Positions 49,528-59,745 of a DNA stretch of 64,000 nt are shown here, piece after piece; the first letter of the stretch is position 1, and each line of letters opens with the position of its first letter. The position numbers and the translations under genes are program-made. Source of the stretch: Mesostigma viride. Lineage: Eukaryota > Streptophyta > Mesostigmatophyceae > Mesostigmatales > Mesostigmataceae. Where the stretch lies: assembly GCA_009746045.1 (NCBI GenBank), contig RPFO01000197.1:62001-126000 (forward strand), in the 5' to 3' direction. The notes under the pieces were generated by a model that worked only from the letters and a program-made list of their open reading frames with translations, made no database searches and was not told where the DNA came from.

Positions 49528-50817
49528 GGGGCAACTTCTCGACCCTTGTTTTGATCGACTCCAGCTCCTTCCCCAGAAACTCCATGTTCAATGGTGCGAA
49601 GGCTGGGGTGTCCTGCAACATCGGAATGCGGTCTGGATCCACAAGTCGGACGCCAAACAGCGGCCGCCCCTCCGCATCAAACCTGTATGGCTGTGTCATC
49701 GCCTTCCCGCACCGTGGCGCGCCTTCCTGTCGAGTCCCCGCGGGCTGCCACGGCGTCTTTTGGGACTCCGTGGTCCGGTAGGACAACCAGGTCTCTGTGT
49801 TGCCCTGTACCTGGAAGAAGACGGCGTGGTGCACCTTCATTGAGCGACCGCGTTTTTCAGGCACCGGCTGTGCCGCTCCGCCGCTCCGCCGCTCCGCCGC
49901 CCGCCGGCTGCGCCGCCGGCCCGCCGCGCGCCGGCTGCCCCGCCCCGTAGCCCGTCGACAGGCTGCCCCGCCCCGCCGCATGCCAGCTGCGCCGGCCCGC
50001 CGCCCACGCGCGCCGGCAGCGCCGTTGGCCCCCCGCGCGCCGACGGCCCTGCCCCGCCGCCCGTTGACAGCCCCGCCCCGCCGCATGCCAGCTGCGCCGG
50101 CCCGCCGCCCATGCGCGCCGGCAGCGCCGCTGGCCCCCGCGCGCCGACGGCCCTGCCCCGCCGCCCGTCGACTGCCCCGCCCCGCCGCCCGTCGACAGCC
50201 CTGCCCCGCCGCATGCAGGCTGCGCCGCCGCTGCCACCTCGCTGCGCGCTGGCTGCGCCACCTCGCCGCCCGCCGACGGCGCCGCCCCGCCGCGCACCGG
50301 CTGCCCCGCCCCGCCGCCTGTCGACTGCCCCGCCCCGCCGCATGCCAGCTGCGCCGGCCCGCCGCCCACGCGCGCCGGCAGCGCCGCTGGCCCCCCGCGC
50401 GCTGACGGCCCTGCCCCGCCGCCCGTCGACTGCCCCGCCCCGCCGCCCGTCGACAGCCCCGACCCACCGCATGCCAGGTGCGCCGGCCCGCCGCCCGCGC
50501 GCGCCGGCAGCGCCGCTGGCCCCCCGCGCGCCGACGGCCCTGCCCCGCCGCCCGTCAACAGCCCTGCCCCGACGCCCGTCGACAGCCCCGCCCCGCCGCA
50601 TGCCAGCTGCGCCGGCCCGCTGCCCACGCGCGCCGGCAGCGCCGCTGGCCCTGCCCCGCCGCCCGTCGACTGCCCCGCCCCGCCGCCCGTCGACAGCCCT
50701 GCCCCGCCGCATGCCAGGTGCGCCGGCCCGCCGCCCGCGCGCACCGGCAGCGCCGCTGGCCCCCCGCGCGCCGACGGCCCTGCCCCGCCGCCCGTCGACA
50801 GCCCCGCCCCGCCGCAT
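49442..50817 (-). CDS. Hypothetical transposon-borne protein, N-terminal part with Gly/Arg/Ala repeats
   Basis: The minus-strand frame carries a repeat domain of about 35-residue units (rich in GGAVDGRRGRAVGARG) and then a non-repetitive segment from about 49860 to 49480 with KVHHAVFFQVQGNTETWLSY and LVDPDRIPMLQDTPAFAPLN. In copy 2 the corresponding frame is continuous from 62254 to 60878 (458 codons). Here it is split into 50817-49837 and 50467-49442 because a run is CCCCC at about 50128 where copy 2 has six C. The start is uncertain: candidates include an ATG at 50852 in another frame. The function is unknown, and the repeat domain may be a minisatellite that happens to be open. Confidence 0.4.
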
Positions 50818-50850
50818 GCCAGCTGCGCCGGCCGGCCGCCCATGCGCGCC
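49865..50850. repeat. GC-rich minisatellite (105-bp units with 21-bp sub-units)
   Basis: GCATGCCAGCTGCGCC recurs at 49978 and 50083 (105 bp, 35 codons), and later units gain or lose 21-bp CCGCCCGTCGACAGCCC blocks. The repeat length is a multiple of three, so frames stay open on both strands. Confidence 0.8.
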
Positions 50851-50879
50851 ATGCGCTTCGCAGGTCCATTGGGATCATG

Positions 50880-51956
50880 AGGCCTGCGCAGAATCTCACC
50901 TCGGAGGCCCGTGCTACTTCTAGTAAGATGCTTGCATTTTCAATGCGTCACCTATATGCAGGCATAGAGGGTGGTACATGGCGCTAGACTCATCAAGGGA
51001 TAGGAGCCATGCCCTCAGCAATTACTCACCTCCTGGCCCTTGCTGTTGCGGTCTCGGATGAAGATGATGGTCTACACGCCGCCGCATGCAAACAAGGAAT
51101 GAGAGACAAAGCCGTGCGAGGCCAATATGGGCACAGTGAGAGAAACAAGTCGACGCGAACCTACATCACGAGTGTCAGCGAAGGGGACCCATGGGAGAAG
51201 TCTCCCTCCCATGGTATCATTCACGGACACACGCAGCGGCCATGGGAACAGCCAAAACAGCAGGTTCACACACGCAAGGGCAACGACCTGCAGTGCCTGA
51301 CCAGCATGTCGGTCAGTTGTGATTGGCAAGGCAGAGCCACACACACCAGGTACACGCTGCATGGGCAGGGAAGACGCTCTTACATGAGAAAAAGCGAGGA
51401 AACGTGCGCGAGAAGGATATTAAGAGCGATCCGCGCTAGAAGGATGCTACAATAGCATCATATATTCAAGAATTAGCAAAGAAAGATGTAGAAAAGAGAC
51501 AAAAGAAAGAAATACGAGAGAAAGCAAAGACAGGGAGCTGCCAAACAGGGCAGACAAAAGGTTACGAGCGGCAAGAGTTGTGAACGCTGCACTTGATTGC
51601 TTTCTCTGACTTGTCAACTGCGAAGAGTGACTGACTTACCTCTCTGGAAATGGTATGCTCAGCATCCCATGGTAATGAAATGGTGAGCTATGCTGTCAGA
51701 CATGCCTATATAACATAGCTACCCTAGGGTCCTAATACAAAACTAGAAATCAAACCATACCGTGAGTTTCCCGGCTCGCACGGCCTCCTCCCTTTGTGCC
51801 GACGCCTGCAAACACAACGGGCCGTGGAGGAGGGTGGAAAGGTGGGCAAGTGTGGAGGAGTTTGGGGGGGACCGGGTTGAGCAGCGGTGGGGGAAAGATG
51901 TGCCGGTCATGATGTTGTCAACTACAGCTGTTGTATCGTGATTCACCTTCAATAAG
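50880..51956. other. Transposon interior without a supported gene
   Basis: Open frames here (for example 51009-51455 plus, 51743-51991 minus) are short and unrecognisable. The stretch 51475-51545 is almost pure purine (AAAGA/GAAA runs). The whole segment is repeated in copy 2 at 62317-63393. Confidence 0.5.
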
Positions 51957-52265
51957 TCTACTGTTCTACATCCGGTGGTGGATGGACACAAGCAATAAAG
52001 GCCCCGCCCACAACTCAGATTTCTTTAGAAAATCTACTGATCTACATTCGATGGCGCCTTCACAGAAGCAGGAAACTCCGCCCACCGGTCAAATGTGACG
52101 CCCAACAAAGCCCCAACTTATTTCTTCAAGAAGTATACTGTTTTACATCCGGTAGTGCTTGGACAGAAGCAATATATAATAATATAAAGCCCGCCCACAA
52201 ATCGGATTTCTTTACGAAAAACCTGTTTTACATTCGATGGGGTCTTGACAGATTCAAGCAGCAAT
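51957..52265. repeat. Imperfect direct repeat of about 176 bp (nearly two copies)
   Basis: TCTACTGTTCTACATCCGG (about 51957) recurs as TATACTGTTTTACATCCGG (about 52133), each followed by CCCGCCCACAA and then TACATTCGATGG. Confidence 0.65.
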
Positions 52266-52339
52266 ACTCGTTTCTACCTGCGTGCGACTGCAGCGGCCGA
52301 GTGCTGCAACTTGCCTTCACGTCCCAGTCTTCACGTGTC

Positions 52340-53560
52340 AGTCCTGGTCTTCACGTCTTCACGTCTTCACGTCTTCACGTCTTCACGTCTTCACGTCTTC
52401 ACGTCTTCACGACTTCACCTGAACTTGCGGCGTATCGTATCTTTGATACCTTGCATGCACGTCTTCACGTCTTCACGTCTTCACCGCGTCTTCACCTGTC
52501 TTCACCACGTCTTCACGTCTTCGCGTCTTCACGTCTTCACGGCTTCACCTGAACACCTGAACTTCACCTGAACTTGCCGTATCGTGTCTTCACGTCTTCA
52601 CGTCTTCACGTCTTCACGTCTTCACCGCGTCTTCACCTGTCTTCACCACGTCTTCACGGCTTCACGGCTTCACGTCTTCACGGCTTCACCTGAACACCTG
52701 AACTTCACCTGAACTTGCCGTATCGTGTCTTCACGTCTTCACGTCTTCACGTCTTCACGTCTTCACGTCTTCACCGCGTCTTCACCTGTCTTCACCACGT
52801 CTTCACGTCTTCGCGTCTTCACGTCTTCACGGCTTCACCTGAACACCTGAACTTCACCTGAACTTGCCGTATCGTGTCTTCACGTCTTCACGTCTTCACG
52901 TCTTCACGTCTTCACCGCGTCTTCACCTGTCTTCACCACGTCTTCACGGCTTCACGGCTTCACGTCTTCACGGCTTCACCTGAACACCTGAACTTCACCT
53001 GAACTTGCCGTATCGTGTCTTCACGTCTTCACGTCTTCACGTCTTCACGTCTTCACGTCTTCACCGCGTCTTCACCTGTCTTCACCACGTCTTCACGGCT
53101 TCACGGCTTCACGTCTTCACGGCTTCACCTGAACACCTGAACTTCACCTGAACTTGCCGTATCGTGTCTTCACGTCTTCACGTCTTCACGTCTTCACGTC
53201 TTCACGTCTTCACCGCGTCTTCACCTGTCTTCACCACGTCTTCACGGCCTCACGGCTTCACGTCTTCACGGCTTCACCTGAACACCTGAACTTCACCTGA
53301 ACTTGCCGTATCGTGTCTTCACGTCTTCACGTCTTCACGTCTTCACGTCTTCACGTCTTCACCGCGTCTTCACCTGTCTTCACCACGTCTTCACGGCTTC
53401 ACGGCTTCACGTCTTCACGGCTTCACCTGAACACCTGAACTTCACCTGAACTTGCCGTATCGTGTCTTCACGTCTTCACGTCTTCACGTCTTCACGTCTT
53501 CACCGCGTCTTCACCTGTCTTCACCACGTCTTCACGGCTTCACCTGAACACCTGAACTTT
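52340..53560. repeat. Octamer minisatellite TCTTCACG with 141/149-bp higher-order units
   Basis: Runs of TCTTCACG alternate with CACCTGAACACCTGAACTTC. The marker GCCGTATCGTG recurs at intervals of 141 or 149 bp (from 52577 through 53455), so units differ by exactly one octamer. It continues identically in copy 2 until the window ends. Confidence 0.88.
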
Positions 53561-53801
53561 GCGTATCGTATCTTTCATACATTGCATCATTTGCATGCCT
53601 TGGAGCTGCACGTCTTCAAGCAGTGTCACCCAGTTCCCGCTTGATTCAAATGCACTTCGCGCTTGAATTCGTGACTTCGCCCCGCTCAAGGTGGAAAGAA
53701 TGATGGGCACTAGCCACGGGAACTATGCCCGATGCTGATAGCCGAAGCGATGACATGGACGAATTGATTGATTTGTGTTATGCCGGGGACGATTGTAGAA
53801 A

Positions 53802-54072
53802 ATGGGTGCTAGGAAAGAAATCTGGTGCCATGAAAGTAGATTTTTTGGCCGGTGCAAACCACCAATGCGCCGGCCGATGTGGCAAGGTCCTGCACGGCAG
53901 CCAGAGCGCACCCAGCCAGAGCGTACCCAGCCGCTGCCGCCGCCGACCCCCGTACTGGTGGGCGTGGAACAGACGATGAGAGAGATGCAACGAGCTATGG
54001 AGAACCAAAGCAAGAAGGTTGAAGAGCTTGGTTTGCAGCTGCGTCAAGAGGTGCAGAAACAAGTGGTCCAGC

Positions 54073-54111
<39 letters not shown>

Positions 54112-54148
54112 TGCAGCAGCAACTGCAGCAGCAACTGCAGCAACAACT

Positions 54149-54208
<60 letters not shown>

Positions 54209-54344
54209 CTTCAGTTCCCGCAGGCAGCGTCGGCAATGTCGCAGTTTCCACAGGCATTGTCGGCACTGCAGCAGTTTTCGCAGGGACCGTCGGCAGCAGA
54301 GCAGTTCCCGCAGGGATCATCGGTGGTGCAGCAGTTCTTTGTGA
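53802..54344 (+). CDS. Possible poly-glutamine coiled-coil protein (low support)
   Basis: 180 codons from ATG. A segment TMREMQRAMENQSKKVEELG (about residues 58-77) looks like the start of a coiled coil and leads into a long Gln run interrupted by Leu every few residues, then an Arg/Ser/Cys-rich tail that reads like an out-of-frame repeat (TCGGCA/GCAGTT). The coiled-coil part before the repeat looks protein-like, so this may be one exon of a transposon gene. A start in a different frame at 53725 (MPDADSRSDDMDELIDLCYA) could belong to a preceding exon. No family recognised. Confidence 0.3.
54076..54208 (+). repeat. CAG trinucleotide tract
   Basis: Nearly pure CAG with a few CAA and CTG interruptions, in frame as Gln/Leu in the 53802 frame. 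Confidence 0.9.
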
Positions 54345-54417
54345 GTCATTCGTGTAGTGTTGAGTGGGTGGGGTGGGGGGTGTGTGTGGGGGGGGGGTGT
54401 AGGGGGGTTTGACTGTG

Positions 54418-55322
54418 TGACTGCGTGGCTGCTTGGCTGGAAAGGAGGGTGCGTGGCTGTGTGGCTGCGTGGCTGCGCTGCTGCGTGGCTGCGTGGCTGC
54501 GTGGCTGCGTGGCTGCGTGGCTGCGCTGCTGCGTGGCTGCGTGGCTGCGTGGCTGTGTGGCTGCGTGGCTGCGCTGCTGCGTGGCTGCGTGGCTGCGCTG
54601 CTGCGTGGCTGCGTGGCTGGAAAGGAGGGTGCGTGGCTGTGTGGCTGCGTGGCTGCGCTGCTGCGTGGCTGCGTGGCTGCTTGGCTGGAAAGGAGGGTGC
54701 GTGGCTGTGTGGCTGCGTGGCTGCGCTGCTGCGTGGCTGCGTGGCTGCGTGGCTGCGTGGCTGCGTGGCTGCGTGGCTGCGTGGCTGCGTGGCTGCGTGG
54801 CTGCGTGGCTGGAAAGGAGGGTGCGTGGCTGTGTGGCTGCGTGGCTGCGCTGCTGCGTGGCTGCGTGGCTGCGTGGCTGCGCTGCTGCGTGGCTGCGTGG
54901 CTGCGTGGCTGCGTGGCTGTGTGGCTGCGTGGCTGCGCTGCTGCGTGGCTGCGTGGCTGCGTGGCTGCTTGGCTGGAAAGGAGGGTGCGTGGCTGTGTGG
55001 CTGCGTGGCTGCGCTGCTGCGTGGCTGCGTGGCTGCGTGGCTGGAAAGGAGGGTGCGTGGCTGTGTGGCTGCGTGGCTGCGCTGCTGCGTGGCTGCGTGG
55101 CTGCGTGGCTGCGTGGCTGCTTGGCTGGAAAGGAGGGTGCGTGGCTGTGTGGCTGCGTGTAGCTGCGCTGCTGCGTGGCTGCGTGGCTGCGTGGCTGCGT
55201 GGCTGCGTGGCTGCGTGGCTGCGTGGCTGGAAAGGAGGGTGCGTGGCTGTGTGGCTGCGTGGCTGCGCTGCTGCGTGGCTGCGTGGCTGCGTGGCTGCGT
55301 GGCTGGCTGGGGGGGGGGGGGG
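54418..55322. repeat. Octamer minisatellite GGCTGCGT with GGAAAGGAGGG punctuation
   Basis: Runs of GGCTGCGT are punctuated about nine times by TTGGCTGGAAAGGAGGGTGC or close variants. It ends in 14 consecutive G at 55309-55322. All frames are open (RGCVAAWL-like), which is a by-product of the 24-nt codon cycle. Confidence 0.88.
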
Positions 55323-56112
55323 TGCCGGGTGCGTGGATGCGTGGATGTGTGGCTGGGTGGGTGCGTCACTGCGTGGCTGGCTGGCTCTGTGGCTGCGTGG
55401 GCGGCTGGATGGCCGGGTCAGCGTGGCTTCGTGTTCAATGGGATGCTAATATGTTGTTGCCTTTGGATGCCACAGTTCATGGATTCTTTTGTTCACATGC
55501 AGGTGCTGCCGTCTTCCCCATCGACGTCGTCAAGACCGATGTCGCCAAGAAGGATGATGCAATCACTCTCGGCCATGTTTAACTCATGTGGGCCTTCATG
55601 GCCATACGGGAAATATTATTGAATCAGTTCTTTGACACTGAGTTGGCACTACGCAACACCTTTGATGCACATGAGTGCAGGGCGCATGTGTTGAAACCAT
55701 GCAACCATGGCGATCCCTCAAAAAGTTTGGTTATGTAATAAGTGACACAATTATTCCGGACGTATGATGGCCCAACGTCCTGTAAGGTTGAGTTGTCTTG
55801 GAGGAGGAGCGTGATGACCGCGGAAGCCGCGTGGGTGTCTGTAGTGCTATATCTTGAAGATGTACGGTCTTGGAAGAGTTATGGTCTTGGAATCATATAA
55901 TAATGAACTTGGAATAAAGTTGCGGGCAGCCTTCAATTGGCATATGTTGTCTCATTGATGTTGTCTCATTGCGTTAATGGGTCAATTGTCTTAGTTTATA
56001 TAATGTATATCTTGGGAAACTCATTGCTTCAATAAAATGCATGCTAGGCGCAATCAACCCCCACAAACACATCTGAAAACTGCACAGTGCATCAAATGTA
56101 TCCTAGACAAAA
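55323..56112. other. Right subterminal region of the transposon
   Basis: No confident gene. A possible 3' splice site TTCACATGCAG at about 55492-55502 precedes short open frames ending at 55582 and 55622, so a last exon is conceivable. AATAAA occurs near 55914 and 56031. AT-rich toward the terminus. Confidence 0.4.
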
Positions 56113-56140
56113 AAATGTATCCTAATCCGGTAAAACCACC
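56113..56140 (-). repeat. Right terminal inverted repeat of the 10-kb transposon
   Basis: Complement of 46019-46046, followed by GCCAG and satellite. A second minus-strand copy of TAGGATACATTTG lies at 56093-56105, in direct orientation to the terminal one. Confidence 0.88.
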
Positions 56141-57345
56141 GCCAGTGCAAGCACATGTACATACACCATGCACGCAAGGGCCGGCATGCACAGAAACGTA
56201 CATACACCGCGCACGCAAGGGGCTGCTGCACACACACGTACACACACCATGCACGCACGGGGCGGCTGCACACACACGTACATCCACTGCGCACGCACGG
56301 GGCCGGCGACTGCACACACATGTACATAAACCATGCACGCAAGGGGCGGCTGCACACACATGTACATCCACCGCGCACGCAAGGGGCGAGTGCAAACACA
56401 TGTACATACACCGCGCACGCAAGGACAAGGATGCACACACATGTACATACACCGCGCACGCAAGGGGCGGCTGCACACGCACGTACATACACCGCGCACG
56501 CAAGGGGCGGCTGCACACACACGTACATACACCGCGCACGCACGGGGCCAGTGCAAGCACATGTACATACACCATGCACGCAAGGGGCGGCTGCACACAC
56601 ATGTACATACACCGCGCACGCAAGGGGCGAGTGCAAACACATGTACATACACCGCGCACGCAAGGGGCAACTGCCCGCACATGTACATCCACCGCGCACG
56701 CAAGGGGCGGCTGCACACACATGTACACACACCATGCACGCAAGGACAAGGATGCACACACATGTACACACACCATGCACGCAAGGGGCGGCTGCACACA
56801 CACGTACACACACCGCGCACGCAAGGGGCGAGTGCAAACACATGTACATACACCATGCACGCAAGGACAAGGATGCACACACATGTACACACACCATGCA
56901 CGCAAGGGGCGGCTGCACACACACGTACATACACAATGCACGGTTGGGGCGACGGCACTCACATGTACATACACCATGCACGCAAGGACAAGGATGCACA
57001 CACATGTACATACACCGCGCACGCAAGGGGCGGCTGCACACACACGTACATACACCGCGCACGCAAGGGGCGAGTGCGCACACACGTACATCCACCGCGC
57101 ACGCAAGGGGCGGCTGCACACACACGTACATACACCGCGCACGCAATGGGCGAGTGCAAACACATGTACATACACCGCGCACGCAAGGGGCGGCTGCACA
57201 CACACGTACACACACCATGCACGCAAGGGCCGGCATGCACACACACGTACATACACCGCGCACGCAAGGGGCGGCTGCACAGAAATGTACACACACCGCG
57301 CACGCAAGGGCCGGCTGCACACACATGTACATACACCTTGCACGT
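56141..57345. repeat. 40-bp satellite array, segment 5 (about 30 units), the array's right end
   Basis: Starts GCCAGTGCAAGCACATG, continuing the unit interrupted at 46018, and carries the same variant block as 19480-19760. It ends in TTGCACGTACAACACAC, where it breaks into a CA-rich microsatellite. This is the only true array boundary visible in the window. Confidence 0.92.
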
Positions 57346-57512
57346 ACAACACACAACACACACACACAACAAAAAATTATATACACACACACACGCACAC
57401 GCACACGCACACGCACACGCACACGCACACGCACACGCACACGCACACGCACAACACACACAACACACACAACACACACACGCACACGTGAACAACACAC
57501 ACACACAACAAT
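57346..57512. repeat. CA / CACACG microsatellite at the satellite edge
   Basis: (AC)n and (CACACG)n with AACACAC interruptions; alternating pyrimidine-purine like the adjacent satellite and possibly its degenerate edge. Confidence 0.85.
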
Positions 57513-57618
57513 TATAATATTAGTGTAGTATATCAAACAAAATAGTAATAAAGTATTTGCAAGCGTACTTCGTGTGAATTATGTGTAGACGAGAATAGAA
57601 GCTAAACAAAACTCTAAT

Positions 57619-57686
57619 GGAGAAAGAGGGATTCGAACCCTTGGGAAAGTTACCCCATACATAGCATTCCACTCGGACATTTCTCC
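57619..57686 (-). pseudogene. Truncated tRNA-Ser-like gene lacking the anticodon arm
   Basis: On the minus strand: GGAGAAA pairs perfectly with TTTCTCC as a 7-bp acceptor, followed by TG, a D-arm start TCCGAGTGG, a variable-arm hairpin TGGGGTAACTTTCCCA, and a T-arm with GGGTTCGAATCCC. The length is 68 nt where a class II tRNA-Ser is normally about 85-90; about 17-20 nt are missing where the anticodon stem-loop should be. TTTT occurs shortly downstream on the minus strand. The type (organelle-like tRNA-Ser) is inferred from the acceptor and variable arm. Confidence 0.6.
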
Positions 57687-57720
57687 GAAAAAAAGGTCAC
57701 GTAAGCTAAGGGTGGAGAGT

Positions 57721-57778
57721 TAAGGGTGTAGGTTGTAGGATGTATGGTGTAGGGTGTAGGGTGTAGGGTGTAGGGTGT
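57721..57778 (+). repeat. TGTAGGG heptamer tract
   Basis: About eight 7-bp units, degenerate at the left and exact at the right (TGTAGGG four times). One base from the plant-type telomere repeat TTTAGGG. Confidence 0.75.
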
Positions 57779-58115
57779 CTTGAGCTTTCTTTTTTGAGAT
57801 CAATAGAGTCCCCTTCCATGATCATGTGCGTGATCTGGTTATGATTTTCATCTATGGCGTGTGTGGCCACATCGTGTATTTACAACTTTCTAGCCATGGA
57901 TAACTAGGTAACCATAAATTGGTTACCATGATAACTAGGTAAAAACGTGTTGGTTTCAGAATACATGTGATCGCTGCATTGTCATCTACAATGTACAAAT
58001 CAATCACGGATTTCGGGGCTACGGATTTCGGGGCTAAGTTTTTGTGGGTAGAGATTGGCAAGGGTGTCTTTATCTTGCCACTTGGTCACTTGGTGTGCAT
58101 TACGTCTGTTCTTGC
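57779..58115. other. Unique flank, no gene seen
   Basis: AT-rich sequence with a 15-bp tandem pair (CGGATTTCGGGGCTA, about 58008-58036). No supported coding region. Confidence 0.5.
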
Positions 58116-58444
58116 GTTGGAGTCAAAAAACTGTCCGTGTGTGGTGGTGGACTTTTCCTCACGGGCAGTCGCCATATGTCATACAAGCACTTGTTCGGCG
58201 TACCACTAGCTCATGTATGTCACCATTGTAATTTTGCGTTGTAACAGCATTTCTCGGAGCCAACGGCCGTTGGACTCAAAAAACTGACCGTGTGTGGTGG
58301 TGGACTTTTCCTCACGGGCAGTCGCCATATGTCATACAAGCACTTGTTCGGCGTACCACTAGCTCGTGGATGTCACCATTGTAATTTTGAGTTGTAACAG
58401 CATTTCTCGGAGCCAACGGCCGTTGGACTTCGAAAAACTGATAG
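58116..58444. repeat. 153-bp tandem repeat (two copies plus the start of a third)
   Basis: Units begin GTTGGA at 58116, 58269 and 58422. The third is interrupted after 23 bp by the left end of transposon copy 2. Confidence 0.85.
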
Positions 58445-58472
58445 GGTGGTTTTACCGGATTAGGATACATTT
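58445..58472 (+). repeat. Left terminal inverted repeat of transposon copy 2
   Basis: Identical to 46019-46046 and followed by the same subterminal hairpin. Confidence 0.88.
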
Positions 58473-58964
58473 GCACGGCTTCAAATGTATCCTAAATGCA
58501 CCATTGGCAAACATGGTTTCTGGACATGGTCGATATCATTAATATGTTTGGCAAGCATAATATGATCATGCTTGCCAAAGATGTTGTCTCTTTTCATATT
58601 TCACACATATATTATCGGCCTCGGCGTGCCATGCTTCCACGTTTGTTGTCTCTTTTCATATATTGTGAATATGATCAATAAAATTCCAAACATGACCATG
58701 TTGGAGACTTCAAGTGGAGCATCATGATTACTGTTTTCACTATTACGTAACCCATGGTTCATGTTAACATGGCATAATGAGCAATCCTATTGACCCCATG
58801 ACTAATGGTGAAGTTAATAAAGTTACATCGTGGCACGTCACTATAGCATCAAGTTGCATCATTGTGCATAAAGTAGTTTAGCACTGAGTTGGCATGCCAA
58901 CACCAGGTACACTAAATAAATTAAAACCAGAATTGATAAACAACCCAGTATCCAAATACAGTAT

Positions 58965-58974
58965 CCATATATAT
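58965..58974. other. Empty LINE insertion site
   Basis: A single CCATATATAT where copy 1 has this 10-mer on both sides of a 980-bp LINE fragment. Confidence 0.85.
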
Positions 58975-59276
58975 GCAGGTCGTACTACAGGTACAGCCAC
59001 GGCTGCCACGCGGCTTCTGCAGCGATCACGCTCTTTCTCCTAGACAATTGCTCTACTGGTCCCTACAGGTCGGTCGACTTGGACCATGATGCGTCAAGAA
59101 CAGTTAATTGACCGACTTAAACAAGATGTTTGTCTACATGCAGCTGTCTGCACCTAACTAACGCGAAACCGCGTGCTACCAAATATAGGGGCAAATGCAT
59201 GAGTAACACATGTCAACGCACAACCGGTGGAAATCACGCGATACCAACCGCGGCAACAGTGGTGTGAACATAGCGG

Positions 59277-59740
59277 GCACTGACATGCAAAAAAGCACCA
59301 GCAGCGGCATCAGTAGCAAATTGTAGTAGCGGAACAATAGCCACTACATCAATGCAACAACACATCAGCCCAGCAACACAGCAGCAGCATGACCGTAGCA
59401 CAGCAGCAGCACAACTGTAGCACATCAACACGGCCGCATAGCAGGAGCACAAGTCAGCGCAGCAGCAACTTAGTATGCCGATTCCTGAATTTCCTATCAG
59501 TGGACTATAGTCCATTGATAGGAAATTCACTAATAGGCAGTACTAGCTCAGCAGCACGGCAGCAATGCAGCAGTGCATCAACACAGCAGCACGACAGCAA
59601 TACATCAGCGGCACGGCAGCAATGCAGCAACACATCAGCACAATAGCACAGCAGCAGTACGGCAGCAATGCAGCAGCAATAGCATGGCAGCACAGCAGCA
59701 GCAGCAGCACATGAGCAGCTCAATGACAACAACGCTGCTT
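59277..59740. repeat. CAG/GCA-rich tract and 42-bp palindrome of copy 2
   Basis: Duplicate of 47841-48304; the palindrome is at 59487-59528. Confidence 0.78.
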
Positions 59741-59745
59741 GCGCT

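Larger units (their letters stand above)
46019..56140. mobile_element. 10.1-kb terminal-inverted-repeat DNA transposon of unknown family, copy 1
   Basis: The 28-bp terminal inverted repeats start GGTGGTTTTACCGGATTAGG. GCCAG flanks both ends (46014-46018, 56141-56145), and satellite resumes in register after the right copy. The motif TAGGATACATTTG recurs beside each terminus (46056-46068 inverted on the left, 56093-56105 on the right), as expected for transposase-binding sites. Inside are a minus-strand two-frame gene of unknown function, several minisatellites, a plus-strand poly-Gln frame and a LINE fragment. I see no DDE transposase, helicase or tyrosine recombinase motif, so this may be a non-autonomous element or a family with an unfamiliar or heavily spliced transposase. 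Confidence 0.85.

Noticed and set aside
54357..55622. Open frames of RGCVAAWL-type repeats on the plus strand
   Set aside because: They are produced by the GGCTGCGT octamer in all three phases.
46019..56140. A Helitron, Maverick/Polinton or CACTA element
   Set aside because: Helitrons lack terminal inverted repeats and target duplications; Polintons make 6-bp duplications and encode a DNA polymerase B and retroviral-type integrase; CACTA ends and 2-3-bp duplications do not match GGTGG and GCCAG.
57721..57778. A true telomere
   Set aside because: Only about eight degenerate heptamers, with complex sequence on both sides.
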